Below, in pieces: positions 17,466-26,130 of a stretch of 64,000 bases of DNA. Both the position numbers and the translations under genes were made by a program. The notes beneath the pieces were generated by a model. It made no database searches. It was not told where the DNA came from and saw only the letters and a list, made by a program, of their open reading frames with translations. This stretch comes from Embleya hyalina (lineage in GTDB: Bacteria > Actinomycetota > Actinomycetes > Streptomycetales > Streptomycetaceae): the NCBI RefSeq assembly GCF_003967355.1, contig NZ_BIFH01000015.1, forward strand, positions 252,888-316,887, given 5' to 3'. Each line of letters opens with the position of its first letter. Within the stretch, counting starts at the first letter, position 1.

Positions 17466-17527
17466 GCGGCAGATTCTGTGTGGGCGTCGAGGACGCGGCA
17501 AGGTACTCCGGGGCCGGTTGTTCGTTC

Positions 17528-17556
17528 GGTCAGCGCGCCGTCAGCCGGCTGTCAGC
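17528..17556 (+). promoter_or_regulatory. SARP-type heptamer array (three repeats, 11-bp period), reversed orientation
   Basis: GGTCAGC (17528-17534), CGTCAGC (17539-17545) and TGTCAGC (17550-17556) are spaced by exactly four bases. They match the heptamers of the other arrays in this window, but GTCAG here reads on the plus strand although both neighbours are minus-strand genes. It lies 62 bases from the dehydratase start. Confidence 0.6.
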
Positions 17557-17609
17557 GGTCGCCGGGGATCGCCCCGTCGCGACGCGCTTACAGCCGGCCG
17601 GGCAAGGCG

Positions 17610-18641
17610 TCAGCCGTAGCGCTTGAGCTCGTGGAAGAAGTCCGGGACGGTGTGCAGTCCGTCCGTCTCGCGGACCCGGTCGTACACGTACTTCGCGACG
17701 GCCATGTCGAGGACGCCCAGGCCGAACGGCGAGAAGACCACCGGCCGGTCGGCCGGCGGGGTGATCGCCCCGGTGAGCACGTCGTACAGCGTGCCGGCGA
17801 CGAACTCGCGGTGGCCGACCAGCTGTTCGGCCAGGTGTGGCGAGGTGTTCGCCTTCATGCAGTGCTCGATGTCGTCGACGATGTTCCACGAGTCCAGGAC
17901 GATCTCGGGGGACAGGTCCCGCAGGGAGACGTGCAGCACCAGCGGGTTGTGCGCGAACCATCGCGGGTCGCTCACGTGCGGCTCCCCCGCGACGGTGGCG
18001 AAGACGACCAGATCGCTCGCGCGGATCAGGTCCTCGGCCTTGTCGTGGATGGTGATCTCGCGGTCCACGCCCTCGGCCCGGCGCAGATAGCCCGCGAAAC
18101 CCTCGGCGTACTCGGCCGACACGTCGTGCACGCCGATCGACTCGAAGGCGAAGCCGCTGCCCGCGAGGTACCGGTGCACGTAGCGGGCGATCAGGCCGAC
18201 TCCGAAGAAGCCCACCCGCGTCGGGCGCCGCCCGCGCGCCTCGCCCAGCCGCGCCGCCGCGAGGGCCGCGGAGGCGGCGGTGCGCGCCGCGCTGATGATG
18301 GAGCTCTCCAGACAGGCGAACGGGTAGCCGGTCTCGGCGTCGTTGAGGATGAGCACGGCCGAGGCGCGCGGGATGCCGGCGGCCACGTTCTCCGGGAAGC
18401 TGGAGATCCACTTGATGCCGTGCACCTCCACATCGCCCTTGATCGACGCGGGCAGCGCGATGATCCGGGACGACGGACGGTCGGGGAAGCGCAGGAAGTA
18501 CGAGTCGGGGTTGACCGTCTGCCCCTCGCCGTGCAGCCGGTAGGCGGCCTCGATCGTCGCGACGACCTCTTCCTCGCGCCCGCCGAGGACTTGGTGCACC
18601 TGAGCACCGGAGACCACGGCGAAGGAAGGTACCTGATTCAT
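17610..18641 (-). CDS. sbnB: SbnB-like enzyme, L-2,3-diaminopropionate biosynthesis
   Basis: A 343-residue member of the ornithine cyclodeaminase/mu-crystallin family. SbnB oxidises N-(1-amino-1-carboxy-2-ethyl)-glutamate with NAD to release L-2,3-diaminopropionate and 2-oxoglutarate. Sequence signs: SYFLRFPDRPSSRIIALPA (substrate region), HGIKWISSFPENVAAGIPRASAVLILND, the dinucleotide-binding GFFGVGLIARYVHRYL, and SLRDLSPEIVLDSWNIVDD. These features match the SbnB branch rather than a true cyclodeaminase, and the presence of the SbnA-like partner 23 kb away in the same cluster confirms the pathway. The stand-alone FAD oxidoreductase gene ends 75 bases upstream. The product feeds the NRPS. 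Confidence 0.92.
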   Translation of the reverse strand: MNQVPSFAVVSGAQVHQVLGGREEEVVATIEAAYRLHGEGQTVNPDSYFLRFPDRPSSRIIALPASIKGDVEVHGIKWISSFPENVAAGIPRASAVLILNDAETGYPFACLESSIISAARTAASAALAAARLGEARGRRPTRVGFFGVGLIARYVHRYLAGSGFAFESIGVHDVSAEYAEGFAGYLRRAEGVDREITIHDKAEDLIRASDLVVFATVAGEPHVSDPRWFAHNPLVLHVSLRDLSPEIVLDSWNIVDDIEHCMKANTSPHLAEQLVGHREFVAGTLYDVLTGAITPPADRPVVFSPFGLGVLDMAVAKYVYDRVRETDGLHTVPDFFHELKRYG

Positions 18642-18716
18642 GGGAACACTGCTCCTGGTCGGGACGGAAGGGCCTGGTCGGTAGGGGAAGGTGATCGGTC
18701 GCGGGCCGGGCGGCCC

Positions 18717-20429
18717 TCAGCCGATGCCGGCCAGGCCCTTCGCTCGTTGTCGCGCCTGTCCGCGCGAGACGGCCAGTGGGTCCCAGTCCGGTGCCCGTTC
18801 GGGCAGTCTGGAGGCGTCGCCGAGCACCGTGCCGGTGAACGCCTCGGCGAACAGCCTGCGGCCGAGGATGCGCGAGGCGGCGGCGATGCCGCAGGTCGCC
18901 ACGCCGCCCACGCCGCTGCCGTAGCGGACGTTCTGGCCGACCACGTACAAACCCTCGACCTCGGTCCGCACGTCGGGCCGCCGGGCCGTGCCGCCCCAGG
19001 TGGCCATGCCGTACGGCGTGCCGCCGCCGGCCCGGATGTAGCGCTCGTTGGTCAGCGGAGTCGCCGTTTCCACGTGTGTGATGCGGCTCCGGAACGGACC
19101 GAGGATCTTCTCGGCGGTGTCCAGCATCGCCTCGGTCAACTCCCGCTTGCGGGCGAGATAGGTGGGGTTGCGGCGGTACGGCTCGCCGTCCACCGGTCCG
19201 CCCGGCACCCCCCAGAAGTCGTAGCCGAACGGGCAGTTCATCATGAGCTGGAAGTTGCTGTGCCCGGGCGGGCACACGGCGTGCGCCCCCGGGTCCCTGA
19301 GGGAGGCGAAGAACAAGGCGAGCTGCGACACCGTGTCCATCGATCCGTCGCGCGCGTACCGCTCCAGCATCGCCGCGTGCGCGCCCTCCATGTCGTCGCT
19401 GCCGTGCCACCAGATGTTGGCGTTGGGCAGCGCCGGCAATTCGGTGTCGAGCGCGACGTACACCGAGACGATGGCATTGCGCATGGTCGCCTCGCGGGTC
19501 CGTGCCACGAGGCCGGCGGGGAAGGCCGCCTCGCCACCGCACAGGTCGAGGACCGTGCGCCGGTAGTCCGCGTTGGAGATGACCAGCGGCGCCGAGATCC
19601 GCTGCCCGTCGGTGAGTTCGACGCCGGTGGCACGTCCGTTCTCGATCAGGATGCGGCGCGCCTCGCACCGGGTGCGCAACTCGCCGCCGTACGCCTCGAG
19701 CGCCTCGACGAACGCGGCCACCAGGGCCTGGCCGCCGCCCTCGGGGTAGTACGCGCCGCGCAGGTAGTGGTCCGTGATGTTGACGTGCTCGGCGAAGCCG
19801 ACCCCGTCGGGCATCGAGCCGTAGTTGCCGGCCTGGGCCGCGATCAGGGTGCGGCCCTTGGCGGACAGGCCGCAGTGGTCCAGGGCCTGGCCCAGCGTAC
19901 GGCGGGTCCAGCGCATCGCCTCGGGGAACCTGCGGCACAACTCCGCCATCGAATCGCCCGTCAGACTGGCCCGGTTCACGGCGGCCATGGCCGTGGCGAG
20001 GTCGATGAACCGGTCGACGCGGTCGGCCTCCTCCGGCAACGCCTGTCGGAGCCGGTCGGCGTAGGCGTCCCACCCGGCCGGCACGTCCAGCGTCGCGGTG
20101 GGCGTCATGACCCGGTCGAAGCCGTGCTCGTTGTCCATGGGCAAAAAGCGCACCCGATCGCGGACACCGAGGCCGGACAGGATCGTGGGGATGAGCCCGT
20201 CGGGCCCACAGTCGCCGATGTAGTGCATGCCGACGTCGAACTCGTATTTGCGCCGCCTGCGGAAGGCGTGCGCGTTGCCGCCCGCCACGTCGTGCTGTTC
20301 GAGGATGAGCACGCGGCGCCCGTCGGCGGCCAGATAACCGCCGCTGACCAGGCCGCCGATGCCGCTGCCGACGACGATCGCGTCGTAGCTGTCACGAAGG
20401 CCCCGAGCCCCCTGCGTTCCCGTGCCCAT
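18717..20429 (-). CDS. CrtI/phytoene-desaturase-like FAD oxidoreductase
   Basis: A 570-residue flavoenzyme. The N-terminal Rossmann motif is DAIVVGSGIGGLVSGGYLA with EQHDVAGGNAHAF, the pattern of the carotenoid desaturase/isomerase (CrtI/CrtISO) family. The C terminus has EGLYVVGQNVRYGSGVGGVATCG, the closing FAD motif. Related oxidoreductases occur in gene clusters for cinnamoyl-capped peptides (skyllamycin, WS9326A type), where they are proposed to help convert a PKS polyene to an aromatic ring. The ATG overlaps the ketoreductase stop (TGATG), so it is cotranslated with the PKS genes. It may act on the ACP-bound polyene; isomerase and dehydrogenase roles cannot be told apart. Confidence 0.85.
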   Translation of the reverse strand: MGTGTQGARGLRDSYDAIVVGSGIGGLVSGGYLAADGRRVLILEQHDVAGGNAHAFRRRRKYEFDVGMHYIGDCGPDGLIPTILSGLGVRDRVRFLPMDNEHGFDRVMTPTATLDVPAGWDAYADRLRQALPEEADRVDRFIDLATAMAAVNRASLTGDSMAELCRRFPEAMRWTRRTLGQALDHCGLSAKGRTLIAAQAGNYGSMPDGVGFAEHVNITDHYLRGAYYPEGGGQALVAAFVEALEAYGGELRTRCEARRILIENGRATGVELTDGQRISAPLVISNADYRRTVLDLCGGEAAFPAGLVARTREATMRNAIVSVYVALDTELPALPNANIWWHGSDDMEGAHAAMLERYARDGSMDTVSQLALFFASLRDPGAHAVCPPGHSNFQLMMNCPFGYDFWGVPGGPVDGEPYRRNPTYLARKRELTEAMLDTAEKILGPFRSRITHVETATPLTNERYIRAGGGTPYGMATWGGTARRPDVRTEVEGLYVVGQNVRYGSGVGGVATCGIAAASRILGRRLFAEAFTGTVLGDASRLPERAPDWDPLAVSRGQARQRAKGLAGIG

Positions 20430-21157
20430 CAGAAGGTGCCACCACCGTGGATCTCGAAGACCGACCCCGTGATGTACGCGGCGCGGTCCGACGCCAGGAA
20501 CGACACCAGGTCCGCCACCTCCTCGGGGCGGCCGGCGCGGCCGAGCGCCACGTTCTTCAGCATCCGCTCCACCGCGGCCTCGGACATGTCGTCGACCATG
20601 TCGGTCGCGATCAGGCCCGGGGCGACCACGTTGGCGCGCACACCGCGTGGCCCGCACTCCTTGGCGAGCGACTTGGTGAAGCCGATGATCCCGGCCTTGG
20701 AGGCGGCGTAGTTGGCCTGCCCGAGGTTCCCGTGGATCCCGGACACCGAGGACAGATTGACGATCGCGCCGTTCCTGCGCTTGCTCATGGAGAACGCGGC
20801 GGCGCGGCACACGTGGTAGACGCCGTCCAGATTGGTCCGCAGGACCCGGCCCCAGTCCTCGTCGGGCATCAGGATCACCGGCCGGTCCCGGGTGATGCCG
20901 GCCGAGGTCACGGCGACGTCGACGGGGCCGAGTTCGCGCTCGGTCCGCGCGTACCAGTCGCGCACGTCCGCCGAGTCGGACACGTCGCAGCGCGCGGCCG
21001 TGACGCGGGTGCCGAACTCGCCTGCCTGCTTGACGAGTTGCTCGGCGGCTTCGTCGTTCGAGCGGTAGCAGAACGCGACGTCGTACCCGTCTTGGGCCAG
21101 GCGCAGCACGATGGCCTTGCCGATGCCCCGGGATCCGCCGCTGACCAGCGCGATCAT
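20429..21157 (-). CDS. FabG-like 3-ketoacyl-ACP reductase (PKS KR)
   Basis: A 242-residue classical short-chain dehydrogenase/reductase. NADPH motif SGGSRGIGKA at residues 6-15, NNAG-equivalent TSAG at about 85, catalytic Ser137, Tyr150 and Lys154 (YAASK). The end (ITGSVFEIHGGG) is typical of FabG. The start overlaps the chain-length-factor stop as ATGA. In the type II PKS it reduces each beta-keto group after elongation, supplying the substrate of the MaoC-like dehydratase. Confidence 0.92.
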   Translation of the reverse strand: MIALVSGGSRGIGKAIVLRLAQDGYDVAFCYRSNDEAAEQLVKQAGEFGTRVTAARCDVSDSADVRDWYARTERELGPVDVAVTSAGITRDRPVILMPDEDWGRVLRTNLDGVYHVCRAAAFSMSKRRNGAIVNLSSVSGIHGNLGQANYAASKAGIIGFTKSLAKECGPRGVRANVVAPGLIATDMVDDMSEAAVERMLKNVALGRAGRPEEVADLVSFLASDRAAYITGSVFEIHGGGTF

Positions 21158-22281
21158 GCGTGCTCCCCCAGCAGTCGCAGCACGGCACAGCCCACCGCGC
21201 CGTCCCGGTCGACGGCGGACACCAGCGCGATCCGGCCGGACGAGGTCGGGTCGGCCTCGGCGACCCCGAGCACCGCCTGGATCTGGAAGGAGGCGGAGGC
21301 CGCGCTGGTGTCGCCGAGCAGTTCCATGGACGGCACCCGGGACAGCGCGTCGGCGGGCACCAGCGCCGCCAGCGCCTCCGACTCGGCCCGACCGGCGGAG
21401 GTGGGTGCGGCACACGGGACGGCCGCCCACACCTCGTCGGCGGTGACGCCCGCGCGGTTCAGGGCGCGACGGACGCAGCCGGTGACGGCGGCCCGCGGGT
21501 CGTCGTCGATGTCGACGCCGGTCTCGATGCTCAACACCGCGGCCAGCGCGGGGCGTTCGGCGGCACCCGCGTGCTCGACCAGGAACAGCCCGCAGCCCTC
21601 GCCGAGCAGCGGCGAGGGGTCGCCGGCCGCGAGGGCGGTGTACTCGAACCAGGCGTGGATGGCGGAGAACTCCTCGACCGAACCCGCCAGGTACTTCGTC
21701 GCACGGCCCTGGCTCATCAGCCGCCGCGCGTAGTTGAGGGCGAGCAGCCCGCTGACGCGGCCGCCCGCGACCGTCGTGTTGGGGCCCTTGAGGTCGTGCC
21801 GGATCGCGCAGGCGCCCGCGGCGTGGTTGAGGCTGCCGAAGGGGATGCGGCCGGCGTCGACGTGGAAGGGGAGCGCGTTCGTGTAGGACTGACGAAGGAG
21901 GTCCGTCATGTTCTCCAGGCTGCCCATGGAGATACCGAGAACCACACCGGTGGCCTCGTCGGTCCGCACCGCCTTGTTGCCTTCGGCGTCGAGGAGCAGC
22001 CCGTCGGAGGCGACCAGGGTCAGCGCGGTGAGCCGGTCCATCTTGGCCGTGCCCTTCGCGCCGAGCAGGCCCGGGATGTCGAAGTCCGGGACCGTGCAGA
22101 CGTTGGGCGACGGCAGGGTGCCGAGTGCCACGTCCGCCTTCACGGCCGTCTTCGCGCCGCCGCGCACGCCCGCGGCGAAGGCCTGGCGGGTCACGCCGTG
22201 CGGGGATACGGCCGACCACCCGGTGATGACGAGCGTCTCCGGCGGCAGCGAGGCCGCCGGGGTGACTGCTGCGGTACTCAT
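21154..22281 (-). CDS. Chain-length factor (KS-beta) of a type II PKS
   Basis: About 375 residues of ketosynthase fold, but the active-site Cys is gone: GPNTTVAGGRVSGLLAL replaces the TACAAG loop of its partner. The catalytic His motifs are also altered (PCAAPTSAGRAE in place of AHGTGT). This is the pattern of a chain-length factor that heterodimerises with the KS. It sits 8 bases downstream of the KS and overlaps the ketoreductase as ATGA. CLFs of polyene-forming type II systems (ishigamide and cinnamoyl lipid types) fall in this group; assignment to one of them needs phylogeny. Confidence 0.9.
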   Translation of the reverse strand: MSTAAVTPAASLPPETLVITGWSAVSPHGVTRQAFAAGVRGGAKTAVKADVALGTLPSPNVCTVPDFDIPGLLGAKGTAKMDRLTALTLVASDGLLLDAEGNKAVRTDEATGVVLGISMGSLENMTDLLRQSYTNALPFHVDAGRIPFGSLNHAAGACAIRHDLKGPNTTVAGGRVSGLLALNYARRLMSQGRATKYLAGSVEEFSAIHAWFEYTALAAGDPSPLLGEGCGLFLVEHAGAAERPALAAVLSIETGVDIDDDPRAAVTGCVRRALNRAGVTADEVWAAVPCAAPTSAGRAESEALAALVPADALSRVPSMELLGDTSAASASFQIQAVLGVAEADPTSSGRIALVSAVDRDGAVGCAVLRLLGEHA

Positions 22282-22289
22282 GGCGGGAC

Positions 22290-23552
22290 TCACTCTCCGT
22301 ACGTCCCCAGAATCAGGATGGCGTTGTTGCCGGCGAAGGCGCTGGAGTTGTTCTGCACGAGCCGCACGTCCGCGTCGAGGGCGTTGTTGGGCACGACGTC
22401 GAGCGGGCAGGCCGGGTCCGTCTCCCGATGGTGGATCGTCGGCGGAATGAACCCGTGCTCGATGGCGAGGCTGCACGCGATGGCGCCGAGGGCGCTCGCC
22501 GCTCCCATCGCGTGGCCGAGCATCGACTTCAGGGCCACCGTGCGCGGCGGCGCGTCGCCGTACACGTCGAGGATGGCGGCCGACTCCGTGCGGTCGTTGG
22601 CCTTGGTGCCGGTGCCGTGCGCGGAAATGAAGTCGATCTCCTCCTTCTTGACCCCGGCGTCGTCCAGGGCGAGGCGAATGCCGCGCGCGATGCCGACGCG
22701 GTCCGGTGCGGTGGCGTGATTGGCGTCGCAGCTGAGGCCGTAGCCGAGCACCTCGGCGTAGATGTGCGCGCCGCGCGCCAGCGCCGATTCCAGGCTCTCC
22801 AGGACGAGGATGCCCGCGCCCTCGCTGGTGAGGATGCCCTGCCGGTTCTTGTCGAAGGGCCGTACCACGTCCGGGGTGAGCGCGCCGAACCGCTTGAAGG
22901 TGAGGTACGCCTTGCGGCACACCGCGTCGGCTCCGCCGCACAGCGCGATGTCGACCTCGCCGGAACGGATCGCGTCCAGGCCGTAGCCGATCGAGTAGTT
23001 GCCCGCCGCGCAGGCCGTCGTGATGGTGGTGGCCTCCACGTTCGGTATGCGCAGTTCGCGGGCGATCACGGTGCTCAGCCGACCCGCGTTGATGCGGCGG
23101 GACAGGACCGGATCCATGGCCTCCGGGTCCCCGGCGGCCAGTTCCTGTTCGACGAGCACCCCGATGTCGTGCGACTCGCCGTCGGTGGTGCCGACGCTGA
23201 TGAGCGCCTGCCGCTCACGCAGGTCGGCCTCGGTGAGTCCGGCGTCCACCACGGCCATCCGGGCGGCGGCGACGGCGAACTGCCCGGCGCGGCCCATGTC
23301 GTCGAGGGGTACGTTGCGAATCCAGCGCTCCGGCTCGAACTCGGAGACCTCGCATGCGGTGTTGTGGCCGAACCCCTCGGTGTCGAAGCGGGTGATCGGC
23401 CCCGCGCCGGAGCGGCCGGCCCGCAACGCCGCGGTGAACTCCTCGACACCCGTGCCGATGCTGGAGATCGCGCCGAGGCCGGTGAGGACGGCCCGGCGGC
23501 GATTCGCCGGTGCGCGGGCGGGCGGCGCCGGCGGTGACTGTGCGGTGGACAT
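22290..23552 (-). CDS. Ketosynthase (KS-alpha) of a type II PKS
   Basis: A 420-residue beta-ketoacyl-ACP synthase II fold with the full triad: Cys181 (TTACAAG), His312 (SAHGTGT) and His347 (KSMLGHAMG). The first 18 residues are Ala/Pro-rich. It condenses malonyl-ACP units with its CLF partner. AAGGAGT precedes ATG 23552. The set KS-CLF-ACP-KR-DH without aromatase or cyclase is what highly reducing type II PKSs contain, so the product is expected to be a polyene acyl chain rather than an aromatic polyketide. No malonyl-CoA:ACP acyltransferase is in the window; the fatty-acid enzyme probably serves. Confidence 0.93.
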   Translation of the reverse strand: MSTAQSPPAPPARAPANRRRAVLTGLGAISSIGTGVEEFTAALRAGRSGAGPITRFDTEGFGHNTACEVSEFEPERWIRNVPLDDMGRAGQFAVAAARMAVVDAGLTEADLRERQALISVGTTDGESHDIGVLVEQELAAGDPEAMDPVLSRRINAGRLSTVIARELRIPNVEATTITTACAAGNYSIGYGLDAIRSGEVDIALCGGADAVCRKAYLTFKRFGALTPDVVRPFDKNRQGILTSEGAGILVLESLESALARGAHIYAEVLGYGLSCDANHATAPDRVGIARGIRLALDDAGVKKEEIDFISAHGTGTKANDRTESAAILDVYGDAPPRTVALKSMLGHAMGAASALGAIACSLAIEHGFIPPTIHHRETDPACPLDVVPNNALDADVRLVQNNSSAFAGNNAILILGTYGE

Positions 23553-23612
23553 CGGACTCCTTAAGCAGTGGGATGCCTGTGGGCGGGGGTCCGGGACCGG
23601 ATCCCCCGCTGC

Positions 23613-23861
23613 TCACCAACCGGCAGCGGCGGCGGTCACCTGGTACGTGGTCTCCACGTTCACCATCTTCGGGAGTTCGTCCATGTCGATGACGATGGAG
23701 TACTCCATCTCGAGGGCGCTGAGCACGTCGATGAGTTTCAGGGAGTCGGCGCCCAGTTCGTCGATGAACAGTGTGCTGTCCGCGAACTCGATGTGTACAT
23801 CGATGTTCTCGGCAATGATTTCCCTGATGCGGGTAAGGCGCTCGGGCACAACAGTCGTCAT
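23613..23861 (-). CDS. Acyl carrier protein of the type II PKS
   Basis: An 82-residue acidic carrier protein. The phosphopantetheine site is Ser40 in DELGADSLKLIDVLSALE. GGAG lies 9 bases before ATG 23861. It leads the ACP-KS-CLF-KR-oxidase block and lies directly behind a four-repeat SARP-type operator. It carries the growing polyene and should hand it to the first condensation domain of NRPS-A. The DSL motif and length fit; the electrostatic character (many Asp/Glu around helix II) is normal. Confidence 0.93.
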   Translation of the reverse strand: MTTVVPERLTRIREIIAENIDVHIEFADSTLFIDELGADSLKLIDVLSALEMEYSIVIDMDELPKMVNVETTYQVTAAAAGW

Positions 23862-23922
23862 GTTTGTTTTCTCCGTTTCCCAGGTTCTCGAATTTGCCTT
23901 ACGGCAAAAATTAGTCAGCCTC

Positions 23923-23962
23923 GATGACGGGCCGATGACATTCAACTGACCGTTCACTGACG
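23923..23962 (-). promoter_or_regulatory. SARP-type operator and promoter of the PKS genes (four heptamers, 11-bp period)
   Basis: On the minus strand: CGTCAGT, GGTCAGT, TGTCATC, CGTCATC, each separated by four bases (plus-strand starts 23956, 23945, 23934, 23923). Nine bases beyond the last heptamer lies TAATTT (23913-23908), a good -10 box. This is the layout of SARP-activated promoters, where repeats replace the -35 element. The ACP start is 61 bases downstream. Confidence 0.85.
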
Positions 23963-23973
23963 GCGGTTGCCGC

Positions 23974-24885
23974 TCACCTTCCGATGGCCTTTTCGAAGCC
24001 CCGCACGCTGCCGGCGACCGCGATGACCAGGATCGCCGTCAGGGTGATGGCGGCGACCACGCCGGGGTGGTCGGCGGCGAACCCGCTGCCCGCCGCGCCC
24101 GACGGGTCGTTGCCCCACAGCCTGCGGCAGGTGGTGATGACGGCGGTGACCGGGTTCCATTGGGCTACCGGGCGCAACCATTCCGGCAGGCCGTTCACAC
24201 CGACGTACGCATTGGAAAGAAAGCTGAAGACGACCAGCACGAGCGCGCCCGTGCCGTCGATGGCCTCGACATTCTTCTGGGTGGTGCCGAGCAGAATTCC
24301 GAGCCACAGCATGGTGTAGATGAAGGCGAGCAGCACAGCGAATCCGGCGGCGGTGCGCAGCACGCCCTCGTGCGGCCGCCAGCCGACGGCCAGGCCGACC
24401 AGGGACACCGCCGTCAGACTGACCGCGCCGACGAACAGGTCGGCCAGCGTGCGGCCGATGAGCACCGCGCTCGGTGCGATCGGCAACGAGCGGAACCGGT
24501 CCACCAGGCCGTGGCGCAGGTCGAGGGCGACACCGATGGCCGTGGGGCCGACGCCGGACAGGCCGACCTGGACGGCGATGCCCGCCAGGATGAAGTCCTC
24601 GTACGGGACACCGCCGGGGACGTTCATCGAGTTGCGGAAGAGGTAGCCGACGGCGACGAGCATCACCAGCGGGGTCATCGTCACGAGCACGAGCCGGCCC
24701 GGGGAGCGGCGCAGATGTATCAGATGGCGTCCGGCCAGGGCGAGGGTGTCGCCGAGGTAGCCGAGCAGCGCGCCCCTGGACTCCGCGGACCGCGGCACCG
24801 GGGTCGAGGCCGCGGGGTCGGCCGCCGTCGACGCGGTCGCCTCCGCGGTCGTCGGCGACACCGCGGCGTCGGTCGTCGATGTCAT
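23974..24885 (-). CDS. ABC-2 type transporter permease (DrrB-like)
   Basis: About 303 residues. An Ala/Thr/Ser-rich N terminus leads to LRRSPGRLVLVTMTPLVMLVAVGYLF and six hydrophobic segments, ending SVRGFEKAIGR. This matches the ABC-2 family, including the membrane partner of daunorubicin-type exporters. ATG 24885 overlaps the ATPase stop (ATGA). With the ATPase it forms a complete exporter, likely for the peptide product or for self-resistance. The short hydrophilic loop SLPIAPSAVLIGRTLADL is typical of DrrB-like proteins. Confidence 0.9.
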   Translation of the reverse strand: MTSTTDAAVSPTTAEATASTAADPAASTPVPRSAESRGALLGYLGDTLALAGRHLIHLRRSPGRLVLVTMTPLVMLVAVGYLFRNSMNVPGGVPYEDFILAGIAVQVGLSGVGPTAIGVALDLRHGLVDRFRSLPIAPSAVLIGRTLADLFVGAVSLTAVSLVGLAVGWRPHEGVLRTAAGFAVLLAFIYTMLWLGILLGTTQKNVEAIDGTGALVLVVFSFLSNAYVGVNGLPEWLRPVAQWNPVTAVITTCRRLWGNDPSGAAGSGFAADHPGVVAAITLTAILVIAVAGSVRGFEKAIGR

Positions 24886-25859
24886 CGCCGGCTCTCCTTC
24901 TTCTGTCCCGTGCCCGTGAGCTGGAAGAACACGTCGTCGAGCGTGGGCTTGCACACCTCGAAGTCGACGGTGTCCACGCCCTTTTCGCGCAGCGCGACGG
25001 CGGCGCGCGCCACCTCGTCCAAGCCGCCCCGGTCGAGTTGCACCGATACCCGGAGGGTGGCCGGGTCGGCGACCGGTTCCTGGGCGCTGCCGAGCGTGGC
25101 GAGCGCGGCGACCGCGTCGGCCAGGCTCTCCGGGCGGGCCAAGGTCACCTCCAGGCGCTCGCTGCCCACCATGCGCTTGAGGGCCGCGGGGGTGTCCTCG
25201 GCGATGACGCGGCCCGCGTCGATGACGGCGATCCGATCGGCGAGCGCGTCCGCCTCCTCCAGGTACTGGGTGGTGAGCAGGATGGTGACGCCGTTGGCGA
25301 CCAGATCGCGCACCACGTCCCACAGGACGCTTCGGCTGGTGGGGTCCAGGCCCGTGCTGGGCTCGTCGAGGAACAGCACCTGCGGATCGCCGATGACACA
25401 GGTGGCCAGGTCGAGCCGGCGGCGCATGCCGCCCGAGTATGTGCCCACGGTGCGGTCGGCCGCGTCGGTCAGCTCGAACCGCTCGAGCAGTTCGGCCGCG
25501 CGCAGGGCCGCACCGCGTCGCCCGTAGCGCAGCAGCTTGGCCAGCAGGACCATGTTCTCGCGCCCGGTCAGGAGTTCGTCGACGGCCGCGTACTGTCCGG
25601 CGAGGCCGATGCGCCGCCGGACCTCCTTGCCCTCGCGCACCACGTCGTGCCCGGCGACGACGGCGCGGCCGGCGGACGGCTCGACCAGGGTGGCCAGGAT
25701 GCGGACGGTGGTCGTCTTGCCCGCGCCGTTGGGGCCGAGTACGCCCAGGACGGTGCCGGCGGGCACCGCCAGGTCGACGCGGTGCAGCGCCGTGTGGCCG
25801 CGGTACTGCTTCTGCAGCCCTTCGGCGAGGATGGCCGGGTCGGACGAGGCCACGGTCAT
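24882..25859 (-). CDS. ABC transporter ATP-binding protein (DrrA-like)
   Basis: A 325-residue ATPase. Walker [16 protein letters not shown]-loop near [21 protein letters not shown], signature [12 protein letters not shown], Walker [13 protein letters not shown], followed by the D-loop and TTQYLEEAD switch region. The Q-Y-A-A-V-D-E segment and the C-terminal DUF4162-like extension are features of the DrrA/daunorubicin-resistance subfamily. It overlaps MbtH upstream and the permease downstream by ATGA, so MbtH, ATPase and permease are one coupled unit. Confidence 0.93.
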   Translation of the reverse strand: MTVASSDPAILAEGLQKQYRGHTALHRVDLAVPAGTVLGVLGPNGAGKTTTVRILATLVEPSAGRAVVAGHDVVREGKEVRRRIGLAGQYAAVDELLTGRENMVLLAKLLRYGRRGAALRAAELLERFELTDAADRTVGTYSGGMRRRLDLATCVIGDPQVLFLDEPSTGLDPTSRSVLWDVVRDLVANGVTILLTTQYLEEADALADRIAVIDAGRVIAEDTPAALKRMVGSERLEVTLARPESLADAVAALATLGSAQEPVADPATLRVSVQLDRGGLDEVARAAVALREKGVDTVDFEVCKPTLDDVFFQLTGTGQKKESRR

Positions 25860-26062
25860 CCCGCCCGACGCTGCAGGCTGAGCGGACGCATGTCCGTCCA
25901 GTCGCGCTCGATGTGGGCCACCGCCGTGGCGCGGTCGGTCGCCGCGAGCGTCACCCGCCAGCCGTCGGGCACGGCGGCGAAGGACGGCCACAGGGAGTAC
26001 TGCCCCTCGTCGTTGACGAGGACGAGGAACCGGCCGTCTTCGCGGTCAAAGGGGTTGGCCAT
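25856..26062 (-). CDS. MbtH-like protein
   Basis: 68 residues: [32 protein letters not shown] and [10 protein letters not shown] carry the invariant residues of the family (N, F, S-L-W-P, P-x-G-W, D-x-R-P). MbtH proteins bind and activate adenylation domains. GGAGA lies 6 bases before ATG 26062. It sits between NRPS-B and the transporter genes. Which of the six A domains depend on it cannot be told from sequence. Confidence 0.95.
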   Translation of the reverse strand: MANPFDREDGRFLVLVNDEGQYSLWPSFAAVPDGWRVTLAATDRATAVAHIERDWTDMRPLSLQRRAG

Positions 26063-26130
26063 GGATGTTCTCCAGATCTCGGATGGTGCTCGAATGCGTC
26101 GGGTGCTCGGATGTGTCGAGTGGTCGGGGG

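Noticed and set aside
16893-20711. 1272-residue plus-strand open frame opposite the dehydratase, sbnB and oxidase genes
   Set aside because: Protein is low-complexity, His/Arg/Asp/Glu-rich with no family motif, and lies antisense to well-supported genes. It is a shadow caused by high third-position GC.
22290-23552. Housekeeping FabF rather than PKS ketosynthase
   Set aside because: It is directly coupled to a Cys-less chain-length-factor partner, a dedicated ACP and NRPS genes, which fits a pathway KS.
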